NCBI RefSeq assembly: GCF_005889725.1
Contig: NZ_VCKX01000026.1
Coordinates: forward strand, 1 to 64,000
Direction: 5' to 3'
DNA: 64,000 nt
Source of the DNA: Nonomuraea zeae
GTDB lineage: Bacteria; Actinomycetota; Actinomycetes; Streptosporangiales; Streptosporangiaceae
Part shown: piece after piece, positions 26,689 to 33,248 of the stretch
How positions within the stretch are numbered: position 1 is the stretch's first letter
How the letters are laid out: each line of letters begins with the position of its first letter
Notes under the pieces: generated by a model
Databases searched by the model: none
The model's input: only the letters and a program-made list of their open reading frames with translations
Told to the model about the DNA's origin: nothing
Program-made: the position numbers and the translations under genes

Positions 26689-27501
26689 GTGGGACGCGTG
26701 ATGGCCACACGACGCCGGGCCGATCGGGCCCGGCAGGTGGCCGACCTGCTGAGAAGGCAGATCGTCCAGGGGCACTTCCCGCACGGCCGGCTCCCGCTGG
26801 AGGCGGCGCTCGCCCGCGAGTTCGGCGCCTCCCGCAACACCGTGCGCGAGGCGCTGGGCCTGCTGCGCGAGGAAGGGCTGGTCGAGCGGTGCCCGGGCGT
26901 GGGCACCACGGTGGCCAGGGAGAAGTACCCGCACGGCCTGCACCGGCTGCTCGGCCTGGCGGAGACCCTGCACGAGCACGGTGAGGTGACCAACCAGGTC
27001 AGGACGATGAGCCTGATCGAGCCGCCCGCCGCGGTCAGCCATCGGCTCGGGCTTTCGGCCGGCGAGCAGGTCGTCTATCTTGAACGGCTGCGCCGGCTCA
27101 ACGGCCTGCCGCTCTCGCTGGACCTGACCTATCTGGTGCGCGACGTCGGCGAGCCGCTGTTCGACGCCGACCTGGAGCACAACGACATCTTCGTGCTGCT
27201 GGAGCGGATCGCCGGCCAGCCGCTCGGGACGGCCGAGCTCACCCTTGAGGCGGTCAACGCCGACACCCACACCGCCGCGGCGCTCGAAGCGCCGCGCGCC
27301 GCCGCGCTGCTCATGGTCGAGCGGCTCACCCACCTGGCCGACGGCCGGCCGGTCGACCTGGAGTTCATCCGCTTCAGAGGCGACCGGCTCCCGCGGTGGC
27401 CGCGGCGCTCAGGGAAGCCTGCACCGACCCCGACGCCGACGTGCGGGCATACGCGCGGAGAGCGCTCCCGCAGGAAATCTGATCGGAAGAGTAGGAATTA
27501 G
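26689..27501 (+). CDS. GntR/UTRA regulator with aberrant C-terminus
   Basis: 270 aa from GTG 26689 (GGAGG six bases upstream; ATG 26701 is an alternative). Residues ~15-75 are a GntR winged helix (ADLLRRQI, REFGASRNTVREALGLLREEGLVERC). Residues ~95-235 are the UTRA effector domain, up to VDLEFIRFRGDRL. After that the sequence becomes a basic Pro/Thr/Arg-rich tail unlike UTRA endings. In another frame the same DNA (27396-27482) reads VAAALREACTDPDADVRAYA and ends ARRALPQEI-stop, which looks like a HEAT-repeat tail. The 3' end therefore appears to be a recombination junction. It may still function, since most of UTRA is present. Confidence 0.8.
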   Translation: MGRVMATRRRADRARQVADLLRRQIVQGHFPHGRLPLEAALAREFGASRNTVREALGLLREEGLVERCPGVGTTVAREKYPHGLHRLLGLAETLHEHGEVTNQVRTMSLIEPPAAVSHRLGLSAGEQVVYLERLRRLNGLPLSLDLTYLVRDVGEPLFDADLEHNDIFVLLERIAGQPLGTAELTLEAVNADTHTAAALEAPRAAALLMVERLTHLADGRPVDLEFIRFRGDRLPRWPRRSGKPAPTPTPTCGHTRGERSRRKSDRKSRN

Positions 27502-27515
27502 GACTTGACTAGATC

Positions 27516-27553
27516 TTGAACCTGATAAAAGCTATCCCTACTTGTACAGTAGG
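27516..27553 (+). promoter_or_regulatory. TauE/SafE promoter with CCTAC-N7-GTAGG operator
   Basis: TTGAAC (27516-27521), a 17-bp spacer and TACTTG (27539-27544) form the promoter. CCTAC (27537-27541) and GTAGG (27549-27553) are separated by seven bases. The left arm overlaps the -10 exactly as in the promoter at 16858-16898. An additional GTAGGA half-site lies at 27491-27496. Confidence 0.75.
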
Positions 27554-27574
27554 AATGATAGGAAAGGGGCGGTT

Positions 27575-28516
27575 GTGCGAGCGCTCATCCTGCTCGGGCT
27601 GGTCGGTTTTGCAGCCCAGCTCGTCGACGGCAGCCTGGGCATGGCCTATGGCGTCACGTCGACCACTCTTCTGCTGGCCATCGGCACCAACGCGGCGGCC
27701 GCCTCCGCCACGGTGCACCTGGCCGAGATCGGCACCACGCTCGCCTCGGGAATCTCCCACTGGCGCTTCGGCAACGTCGACTGGAAGGTCGTCGCCAAGA
27801 TCGGCATCCCGGGAGCCGTCGGCGCGTTCGCCGGGGCCACGTTCCTGTCCAGCTTGTCGACCGAGATCGCCGCGCCGGTCATGTCGATCATCCTGCTGTC
27901 ACTCGGCGTGTACATCCTGATCCGTTTCACCGCCTTCGGCCTGCCGCGCGGCAACCTGGGCAAGCCGTTGCGCAGGCGCTTCCTCGCGCCGCTCGGCCTG
28001 CTGGCCGGCTTCGTGGACGCGACCGGCGGTGGCGGCTGGGGTCCTGTCGGCACGCCCGCCATCCTGGCCAGCGGCCGCCTGGCCCCGCGCAAGGTGATCG
28101 GCTCCATCGACGCGAGCGAGTTCCTGGTCGCGATCGCCGCCAGCATCGGCTTCTTCATCGGCATCGGCTCCGAGAACATCGACTTCGCCTGGGTGGCCGT
28201 GCTGCTGCTCGGCGGCGTCATCGCCGCGCCGATCGCGGCCTGGCTGGTGCGGCACATCCCGCCGCGCATCCTCGGCTCGGCCGTGGGCGGCGTCATCGTC
28301 CTCACCAACGTGCGCACCCTGCTGCGCAGCGACTGGATCGACGCCTCCGGTGCCGTCCAGACGATCGCGTATCTGGTCATCGCCGCCATCTGGGCGGCCG
28401 CCATCGCCTACTCGGTGCGTGAATACCGCCGGGACAAGGCCAACGAGTCGGTCGAGGCGCTGGAGCTGGAGCTGCGGCGTAAGGCTACCGAGGAGGAGGA
28501 GACGGCCTCCGCCTGA
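27575..28516 (+). CDS. TauE/SafE-family sulfite/organosulfonate permease
   Basis: 313 aa with eight predicted membrane helices and the two internally similar halves of TauE/SafE transporters (QLVDGSLGMAYGVTSTTLLL; GLLAGFVDATGGGGWGPVGTPAIL). Characterised members export sulfite or sulfonates and relatives take up sulfur compounds. The GTG at 27575 was chosen because GAAAGGGG lies upstream and the hydrophobic N-terminus begins there. Its operator is shared with the ABC importer, which ties sulfur chemistry to the cluster (inference). The Rrf2 regulator follows on the same strand. Confidence 0.92.
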   Translation: MRALILLGLVGFAAQLVDGSLGMAYGVTSTTLLLAIGTNAAAASATVHLAEIGTTLASGISHWRFGNVDWKVVAKIGIPGAVGAFAGATFLSSLSTEIAAPVMSIILLSLGVYILIRFTAFGLPRGNLGKPLRRRFLAPLGLLAGFVDATGGGGWGPVGTPAILASGRLAPRKVIGSIDASEFLVAIAASIGFFIGIGSENIDFAWVAVLLLGGVIAAPIAAWLVRHIPPRILGSAVGGVIVLTNVRTLLRSDWIDASGAVQTIAYLVIAAIWAAAIAYSVREYRRDKANESVEALELELRRKATEEEETASA

Positions 28517-28533
28517 GGCCCCCGCGCCGCCGG

Positions 28534-28558
28534 GCCCGGTCTCCCATGGGAGCCGGGC
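28534..28558 (+). terminator. Hairpin between permease gene and rrf2
   Basis: GCCCGG-T-CTCCCA / TGGGAG-CCGGGC gives a 12-bp stem with one bulged T and a CTCCCATGGGAG core. It ends 20 bases before the rrf2 start. It could partly terminate read-through, or be a binding or leader element for rrf2 itself. Confidence 0.5.
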
Positions 28559-28577
28559 TCGTGGCGCTCACACGCCT

Positions 28578-29144
28578 ATGAGAATCTCTGCCCGCACCCA
28601 GTACGCCCTTGGCGCCATGCTGGCTCTGGCCGAGGCCGACGGCCCGGTGCACGCCGAGTGGATCGCCGACTCGCAGGAGATTCCGCGCCGCTTCTGCGAC
28701 AACATCCTTCTCCAGCTGCGCCGCGCCGGGCTCATCCACAGCCAGCGCGGCCCCGAAGGCGGTTACTGGCTCGCCCGGCCGGCCAAGGAGATCGCGCTCG
28801 CCGACGTGATCCGCGTCACCGAGGGGGTCGAGCAGGCCGCCCGGCCCTTCCCCAAGGCCGCCGCGCCGCTGGCCGCCATCTGGGCCCAGCTCCGCGACCA
28901 CGAGGACGCCCTGCTCGGCGAGATCACCCTCGGCGACATCGTCGCTTCCACCGGGCCACCGGCTTCCACTGAACCGGCCTCGACCGAGCCGCCCGCCGCC
29001 AACGAGCCGCCAGCCCACGACGAGTCACCCGCCCGCGCCGACTCGCCCGCCCGTGGTGAGCCGCTCATCCGTCCCGACCCGCCCGGTCGGGCCGAGTCGC
29101 GGCACGTCCATCGCCGCTCCCCGGACTACCGGTCGACCCGCTGA
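28578..29144 (+). CDS. Rrf2-family regulator with disordered C-terminal tail
   Basis: 188 aa. Residues 1-~115 are an Rrf2 winged helix: MRISARTQYALGAMLALAE, the recognition region IPRRFCDNILLQLRRAGLIH and the wing SQRGPEGGYWLARP. The three-cysteine Fe-S cassette of IscR/NsrR is absent (only one Cys, in RRFCDN), so it is closer in type to the cysteine-metabolism repressor CymR. After ~residue 125 a Pro/Ser/Glu-rich tail of about 60 residues follows, unusual for the family. By location it is the best candidate for binding the CCTAC-N7-GTAGG elements, though the GntR is a rival. Confidence 0.85.
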   Translation: MRISARTQYALGAMLALAEADGPVHAEWIADSQEIPRRFCDNILLQLRRAGLIHSQRGPEGGYWLARPAKEIALADVIRVTEGVEQAARPFPKAAAPLAAIWAQLRDHEDALLGEITLGDIVASTGPPASTEPASTEPPAANEPPAHDESPARADSPARGEPLIRPDPPGRAESRHVHRRSPDYRSTR

Positions 29145-29184
29145 GTGGCGCACGGTGGCGTCGAGGGGACATGCCCGGCAAATT

Positions 29185-29201
29185 CATGCTCTTTAGGTAG
29201 G
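29185..29201 (+). promoter_or_regulatory. Third, half-conserved GTAGG element
   Basis: TTTAGGTAGG before 29202 repeats the right half of the operator at 16891 with its flanking TTTAG. The left arm is only 3/5 conserved (CATGC instead of CCTAC, at the same N7 spacing). It lies upstream of the decayed ATPase and the third monooxygenase transcript. Confidence 0.5.
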
Positions 29202-29204
29202 TTA

Positions 29205-29567
29205 TGCTGGGTTTGCCGGGCCGGCCGGCCCGCGATCACGGTCCGTGGCCTGGTCAAGCACGTCAAGCTCGGGCGAGACCGCCACGGCCAGGATCGTGGT
29301 GCGCTTCGAAGAGCCCACGCCGGGAACGGTGACCATCGCGGGGCGGGGGTCACCGAGGCGCCCGGCGTGCCCGCGCGCGACCCGCTCGATCGGGTGGTGC
29401 CGCCGCGCTCATGTACGACCTGGCGGCGGTGCGGCAGACCCCACACCGCCTCCGCCAAGAACAAGGGAACCATCGTGGAAGCAGGAACGACCCGGGGGCT
29501 CTGCACCGGCCCCCGGCACGACCACACCGAAGAGCTCCTGGCCGCAATTCCGGAGCCGGCGCTATGA
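29205..29567 (+). pseudogene. Remnant of a peptide-type ABC ATPase gene
   Basis: ABC ATPase fragments occur in order in three frames. ITVRGLVKHVKLG (from 29235) is the typical first strand. GETATARIVVRFEEPTPGTV (from 29272) is the segment around Walker A with SGSGKST lost. DLAAVRQTPHRL (29417-29452) matches the SHDLAVVRxxAHRV switch-region strand. NKGTIVEAG and then HDHTEELLAAIPEPAL (to 29564) form the C-terminal end. Signature and Walker B are deleted. The last fragment ends in an ATGA overlap with the next gene, preserving the old operon junction. It cannot encode a working ATPase. Confidence 0.75.
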
Positions 29568-30556
29568 GGATCGGCTTCTTCACCCGGCTGCTCGACGACG
29601 TCGCACCGGCAGAGCGCTACCGGCTGGCCACCGAGCAGATCGCGCACGCCGAGTCCCTCGGCTTCGACACGGCCTGGGTCGCCCAGCACCACTTCGACGG
29701 CGCCGAGGGCGGGCTGCCCGCGCCGCTGGTGTTCCTCGCCCACGTCGCCGCGCGGACCAGCCGCATCAGGCTCGGCACCGGCATCATCACGCTGCCGCTG
29801 GAGCAGCCGGTGCGGGTGGCCGAGGACACCGCCGTGCTCGACCTGCTGACCGGCGGCCGGCTGGAGGTCGGCGTGGGCAGCGGCGGGACGCCCGCGTCGT
29901 TCGCCCCGTTCGGCCACGACAGCGCCGAGCGCTCCGCCATCTACGCCGAACACCTCGCGACGCTGGTCAACGCCTGGTCCGGCGGCGAGCTCGGCGGCGG
30001 CAACCGGCTCTACCCGCCCGCTCCCAGGCTGCTGGAGGCCGTCTGGGAGGCGACGTTCTCGGTCAGCGGCGGCACGCGGGCGGGCAAGGCGGGCAACGGG
30101 CTGATGCTGTCGCGCACGCAGCCGCGACCCGCCGACGACCCGCAGGCCACGCTCGCGCAGATCCAGCGGCCCATCGTGGACGCCTACTACGAGAACCTGC
30201 CGCCCGGCACGACCCCGCGGATCATGGCCTCGCGGACCGCGTTCGTGGCCGACAGCAGGGCGGAGGCGCTGCGGTACGCCGAGCTCGGGCTCGGCCGGGG
30301 CCGGCTGCCGTTCGAGCTGCCCGACAGCGACCTGGACCGGCGCATCGCCGCGTTCGACGTGCACGTGGGCACCCCCCAGGACGTCATCGAGAGCCTGCGG
30401 GCCGATCCGACTCTCTCCCGGGTCACCGACCTGGTCTTCCAGGCGCACTCGGTCGATCCGCCGCACCCGCTCATCCTCCGCTCGATCGAGCTGCTGGCGA
30501 CCGAGGTCGCGCCCGCGCTCGGCTGGGTCCCCTCCACAGAATTGAGCTCGACGTGA
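29564..30556 (+). CDS. Luciferase-like monooxygenase, KPN_01858-like
   Basis: 330 aa. Luciferase-type barrel with [46 protein letters not shown] and VLDLLTGGRLEVGVGSGGTP (flavin phosphate site). Size, start and the company of a CMD-domain and a peroxidase-like gene match the KPN_01858 family of putative FMN-dependent monooxygenases. The ATG overlaps the end of the decayed ATPase; the stop overlaps the next start (GTGA). Substrate unknown. Confidence 0.9.
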   Translation: MRIGFFTRLLDDVAPAERYRLATEQIAHAESLGFDTAWVAQHHFDGAEGGLPAPLVFLAHVAARTSRIRLGTGIITLPLEQPVRVAEDTAVLDLLTGGRLEVGVGSGGTPASFAPFGHDSAERSAIYAEHLATLVNAWSGGELGGGNRLYPPAPRLLEAVWEATFSVSGGTRAGKAGNGLMLSRTQPRPADDPQATLAQIQRPIVDAYYENLPPGTTPRIMASRTAFVADSRAEALRYAELGLGRGRLPFELPDSDLDRRIAAFDVHVGTPQDVIESLRADPTLSRVTDLVFQAHSVDPPHPLILRSIELLATEVAPALGWVPSTELSST

Positions 30557-31143
30557 TCACTGATGTCATCGACCACCTGGCGGGCATCCAACCCGGCTCG
30601 CCACTCGACCTGCTGCGCGGCAGGCGGCCCGCCGCCCGCGAGCACGCCCAGCGCAGCTACGACGCGCTGTTCAGCCCGTGGGCGGAGGACGAGGTCACGC
30701 TGGTCGAGCGCGACGCGATCGCCGCGTTCGTGGCCGGGCTGCACCACGACCCCGCCGCGACCCGCTTCTACGCCGACCGGCTGGCCGAGCTCGCCCCCGG
30801 CCTGCTGGCGGTCGTGGAGGCCGAGGTCGAGGCCGGCGGGACGACCGGGCCGTACGGGGTCTATCCGGGCGAAGGCCCGCTGTCGCTGGAAAGCGACGAG
30901 GGGCTGCGTTACCGGGTGCAGCGGCCTGAGGAGGTCGGGGTACGGCTCGCCGCCGCGTTCGAGCACGCTCACCTGCTGGTGTTCCGGCCGCGCGAGGCCG
31001 GGCGGGAGTCACTGGACGCGCTGGCCGGCGCGGGCTGGAGCGCCACCGGAATCGTGACGCTGTCGCAGCTCGTGGCCTTCCTCACGTTCCAGATCCGCGT
31101 GGCCGCCGGGCTGCGTCACCTGCAGAAGGGACTCGCCTCATGA
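30553..31143 (+). CDS. CMD-domain protein, Avi_7170-like
   Basis: 196 aa, all-helical, with a core typical of carboxymuconolactone-decarboxylase-like proteins (TGIVTLSQLVAFLTFQIRVAAG near the C-terminus) but without a CxxC pair. It fits the Avi_7170 family, found next to Avi_7169-type peroxidases and luciferase-like enzymes. Starts with GTG overlapping the monooxygenase stop and ends in an ATGA overlap. Probable partner of the next protein; activity unknown. Confidence 0.82.
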   Translation: MITDVIDHLAGIQPGSPLDLLRGRRPAAREHAQRSYDALFSPWAEDEVTLVERDAIAAFVAGLHHDPAATRFYADRLAELAPGLLAVVEAEVEAGGTTGPYGVYPGEGPLSLESDEGLRYRVQRPEEVGVRLAAAFEHAHLLVFRPREAGRESLDALAGAGWSATGIVTLSQLVAFLTFQIRVAAGLRHLQKGLAS

Positions 31144-31730
31144 CCGGCTCCGAGCGGGCGCAGCTCGCCTTCACCCAGGATCGGCTCGGCTGGGAGCCGT
31201 GGCTGGCGCCGCTGACCACGGAGGAGCTGACCGACGAGCACTACGAGGCGCTGGTGGACAAGGCCCGCGCCAAGTCGCCGTACTTCCTGCTGCTGGCCCG
31301 CGATCCCGCGATCCTGCACGCCAGGACCAACACCGACAACGACATCTTCCACAACACCGACGGCGGGCTGCCGCGCGCCGAGCGCGAGCTGGCGGCGACG
31401 GCCACCTCGCGGCGCAACGGCTGCGTCTACTGCGCCTCGGTGCACGCGCGCTTCGCGGCCCACTACTCCAAGCGCGGCCCGGACGTGCAGCGGCTGCTCG
31501 ACGAGGGGGTGCACGCGCCGCAGGACGGCAGGTGGCAGGCGATCACCGACGCCTCGGTGGCGCTGACCGCGACCCCGGAGGAGTTCGACGCCGCCCACAT
31601 CGAGGCGCTGCGCGTCGCCGGGCTCGACGACCTGGCCATCAGCGACGTCATCCACGCCGCCGCCTTCTTCAACTGGGCCAACCGGCTCATGCTCTCGCTC
31701 GGCGAGCCCGTCAAAGAGCCCGCCCCCTGA
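31140..31730 (+). CDS. Alkylhydroperoxidase-domain protein, Avi_7169-like
   Basis: 196 aa AhpD-like fold. The redox motif is RNGCVYCASVHARF (~residues 97-110), with CxxC and the downstream His typical of AhpD and CMD peroxidases. ELAATATSRRNGC and DVIHAAAFFNWANRLM are further family marks. It could remove peroxide formed when reduced flavin reacts wastefully with oxygen in the neighbouring monooxygenases (inference). Last gene of the cluster. Confidence 0.88.
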   Translation: MTGSERAQLAFTQDRLGWEPWLAPLTTEELTDEHYEALVDKARAKSPYFLLLARDPAILHARTNTDNDIFHNTDGGLPRAERELAATATSRRNGCVYCASVHARFAAHYSKRGPDVQRLLDEGVHAPQDGRWQAITDASVALTATPEEFDAAHIEALRVAGLDDLAISDVIHAAAFFNWANRLMLSLGEPVKEPAP

Positions 31731-31999
31731 CCCCCGGGCACCTCCAAACCATCGATCCGCCCCCCGGCCACCCCCGACCTGTCGTACCTGGAGCCTGACC
31801 CGGACGCGCTGCGGGCCGTGCTCGCCGCCTGCTCGGGCCTGCCACCTTGCGCCGACCTCGACCAGACGCCAGGAGCACCCGAAAGCGTCGGGTCCGGGCT
31901 GGGATCACCCCACACTTGACGCAGGCCCGGCAGGGGTGCGAAATGTCCTGACGGCTGAAACCTGAGCGGAGAAGAGCGAGGCGGCGAAAGTGAGGTGCT
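31731..31999. other. Intergenic region after the monooxygenase cluster
   Basis: 269 bp with no convincing gene. A short plus-strand reading around 31765-31915 (DLSYLEPDPDALRAVLAACS) looks protein-like but has no start site and may be a remnant. AAAGTGAGGTG before 32000 is the likely ribosome site for the MFS gene. Confidence 0.4.
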
Positions 32000-33211
32000 G
32001 TGGTCGAGGCGGCCGATCGCAAGTCCGCTGACGAGAACCCGGGACGCCGGCAATTGTGGCCGCTCTACGCGGCCGGGTTCACCACGGCGTTCGGCGCGCA
32101 CGGCGTCGCGGCGAGCCTGGGCGGCCAATCCTCGGAGGCGGTCACCTCGCTGCTGGTGCTCGGCGGGCTGCTGGCGCTCTACGACGGCGCGGAGGTCCTG
32201 CTCAAGCCCCTCTTCGGCACCCTGGCCGACCGGATCGGCGCTCGCCCGGTGCTGCTCGGCGGCCTGATCGCCTTCGCGGCGGCCTCCGCCCTTTACGCCG
32301 TCGCCGACAGCTCCGGCTGGCTGTGGGCGGCCAGGCTCGGCCAGGGGGCCGCCGCCTCGGCGTTCTCCCCGTCGGCCTCCGCCCTGGTCGCCCGGCTCAG
32401 CCCGGCGGCCAGGCACGGCCGGGCGTTCGGCGGTTACGGCTTCTGGAAGAGCCTCGGCTACACGTCAGGCCCGCTGCTCGGCGGCGTGCTGGTGTGGGCC
32501 GGCGGGCTGCGGCTGCTGTTCGCGGTGATGGCGGTGCTCGCCGTGGCCGTGGCGGCGTGGGCCGCGACGGCGGTGCCGGCCGTGCCGCCGCTGCCCAAGA
32601 CCCGGCAGACCGTGCTGGACCTGGGACGGCGGCTGGCCGAGCGGGCCTTCTGGCAGCCGACGGCCGCCCTGGCCGCCGCCACGGCCGCGCTGTCGGTGGG
32701 CGTCGGCTTCCTGCCGGTCTCCGGCGCCGCCGCCGGTCTGGGCCCGGTGGCCACCGGCGCCACGGTGTCGGTCCTGGCCGCCTGCGCCGCCGTGGTCCAG
32801 CCGGCCGCCGGCCGGGCCTTCGACGCGGGCCGGATCACCACCCGTTCGGGGCTCGGCCTGGGCCTGGCCGTCGCCGCCGCCGGGCTGGCCTGCGCCCTGC
32901 TGCCGGGCCTGGCCGGGCTGCTGGTTCCGGCTGTGCTGATCGGCGCGGGCACGGGGCTGATCACCCCGCTCGGCTTCGCGGCGCTGGCCGCCTCGACGCC
33001 GCGGGAACGGCTGGGGCAGACGATGGGGACGGCCGAGCTCGGGCGCGAGCTCGGCGACGCGGGCGGCCCGCTCCTGGTGGCCGGCGTGGCCACCGCCGCG
33101 ACGCTCGCCCACGGGTACGCCGCGCTCGCGCTGCTCCTGGCCGTCGCCCCCGTCGTCATCCTCTCGAACCGCCTGCGGCGATGGGCTGACCAGCGAGGTT
33201 CTGCGGCCTGA
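32000..33211 (+). CDS. MFS transporter
   Basis: 403 aa, 12 predicted helices. The major facilitator motif A between helices 2 and 3 is FGTLADRIGARPVLLGG, with a weaker second copy in the C-terminal half. Helix 5 region GYGFWKSLGYTSGPLLGG resembles drug/proton antiporters. The GTG start follows an AGGTG. It stands alone and is followed by a separately regulated transporter. Substrate unknown. Confidence 0.9.
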   Translation: MVEAADRKSADENPGRRQLWPLYAAGFTTAFGAHGVAASLGGQSSEAVTSLLVLGGLLALYDGAEVLLKPLFGTLADRIGARPVLLGGLIAFAAASALYAVADSSGWLWAARLGQGAAASAFSPSASALVARLSPAARHGRAFGGYGFWKSLGYTSGPLLGGVLVWAGGLRLLFAVMAVLAVAVAAWAATAVPAVPPLPKTRQTVLDLGRRLAERAFWQPTAALAAATAALSVGVGFLPVSGAAAGLGPVATGATVSVLAACAAVVQPAAGRAFDAGRITTRSGLGLGLAVAAAGLACALLPGLAGLLVPAVLIGAGTGLITPLGFAALAASTPRERLGQTMGTAELGRELGDAGGPLLVAGVATAATLAHGYAALALLLAVAPVVILSNRLRRWADQRGSAA

Positions 33212-33212
33212 T

Positions 33213-33242
33213 TTGTTTTACGAGTAAAACACTTGCTAAGCT
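33213..33242 (+). promoter_or_regulatory. FUSC-gene promoter with perfect 18-bp operator
   Basis: TGTTTTAC-GA-GTAAAACA (33214-33231) is a perfect palindrome covering the -35 (TTGTTT, 33213-33218). TAAGCT (33237-33242) after 18 bp is the -10. Transcription would begin at about the GTG start codon (33249), so the mRNA is probably leaderless. The MarR gene downstream is the obvious candidate binder. Confidence 0.7.
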
Positions 33243-33248
33243 TTAGGG

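Noticed and set aside
29145..29567. Intact 140-aa protein before the KPN_01858-like gene
   Set aside because: Only its ends resemble an ABC ATPase; the middle matches in other frames, so it is better described as a pseudogene.
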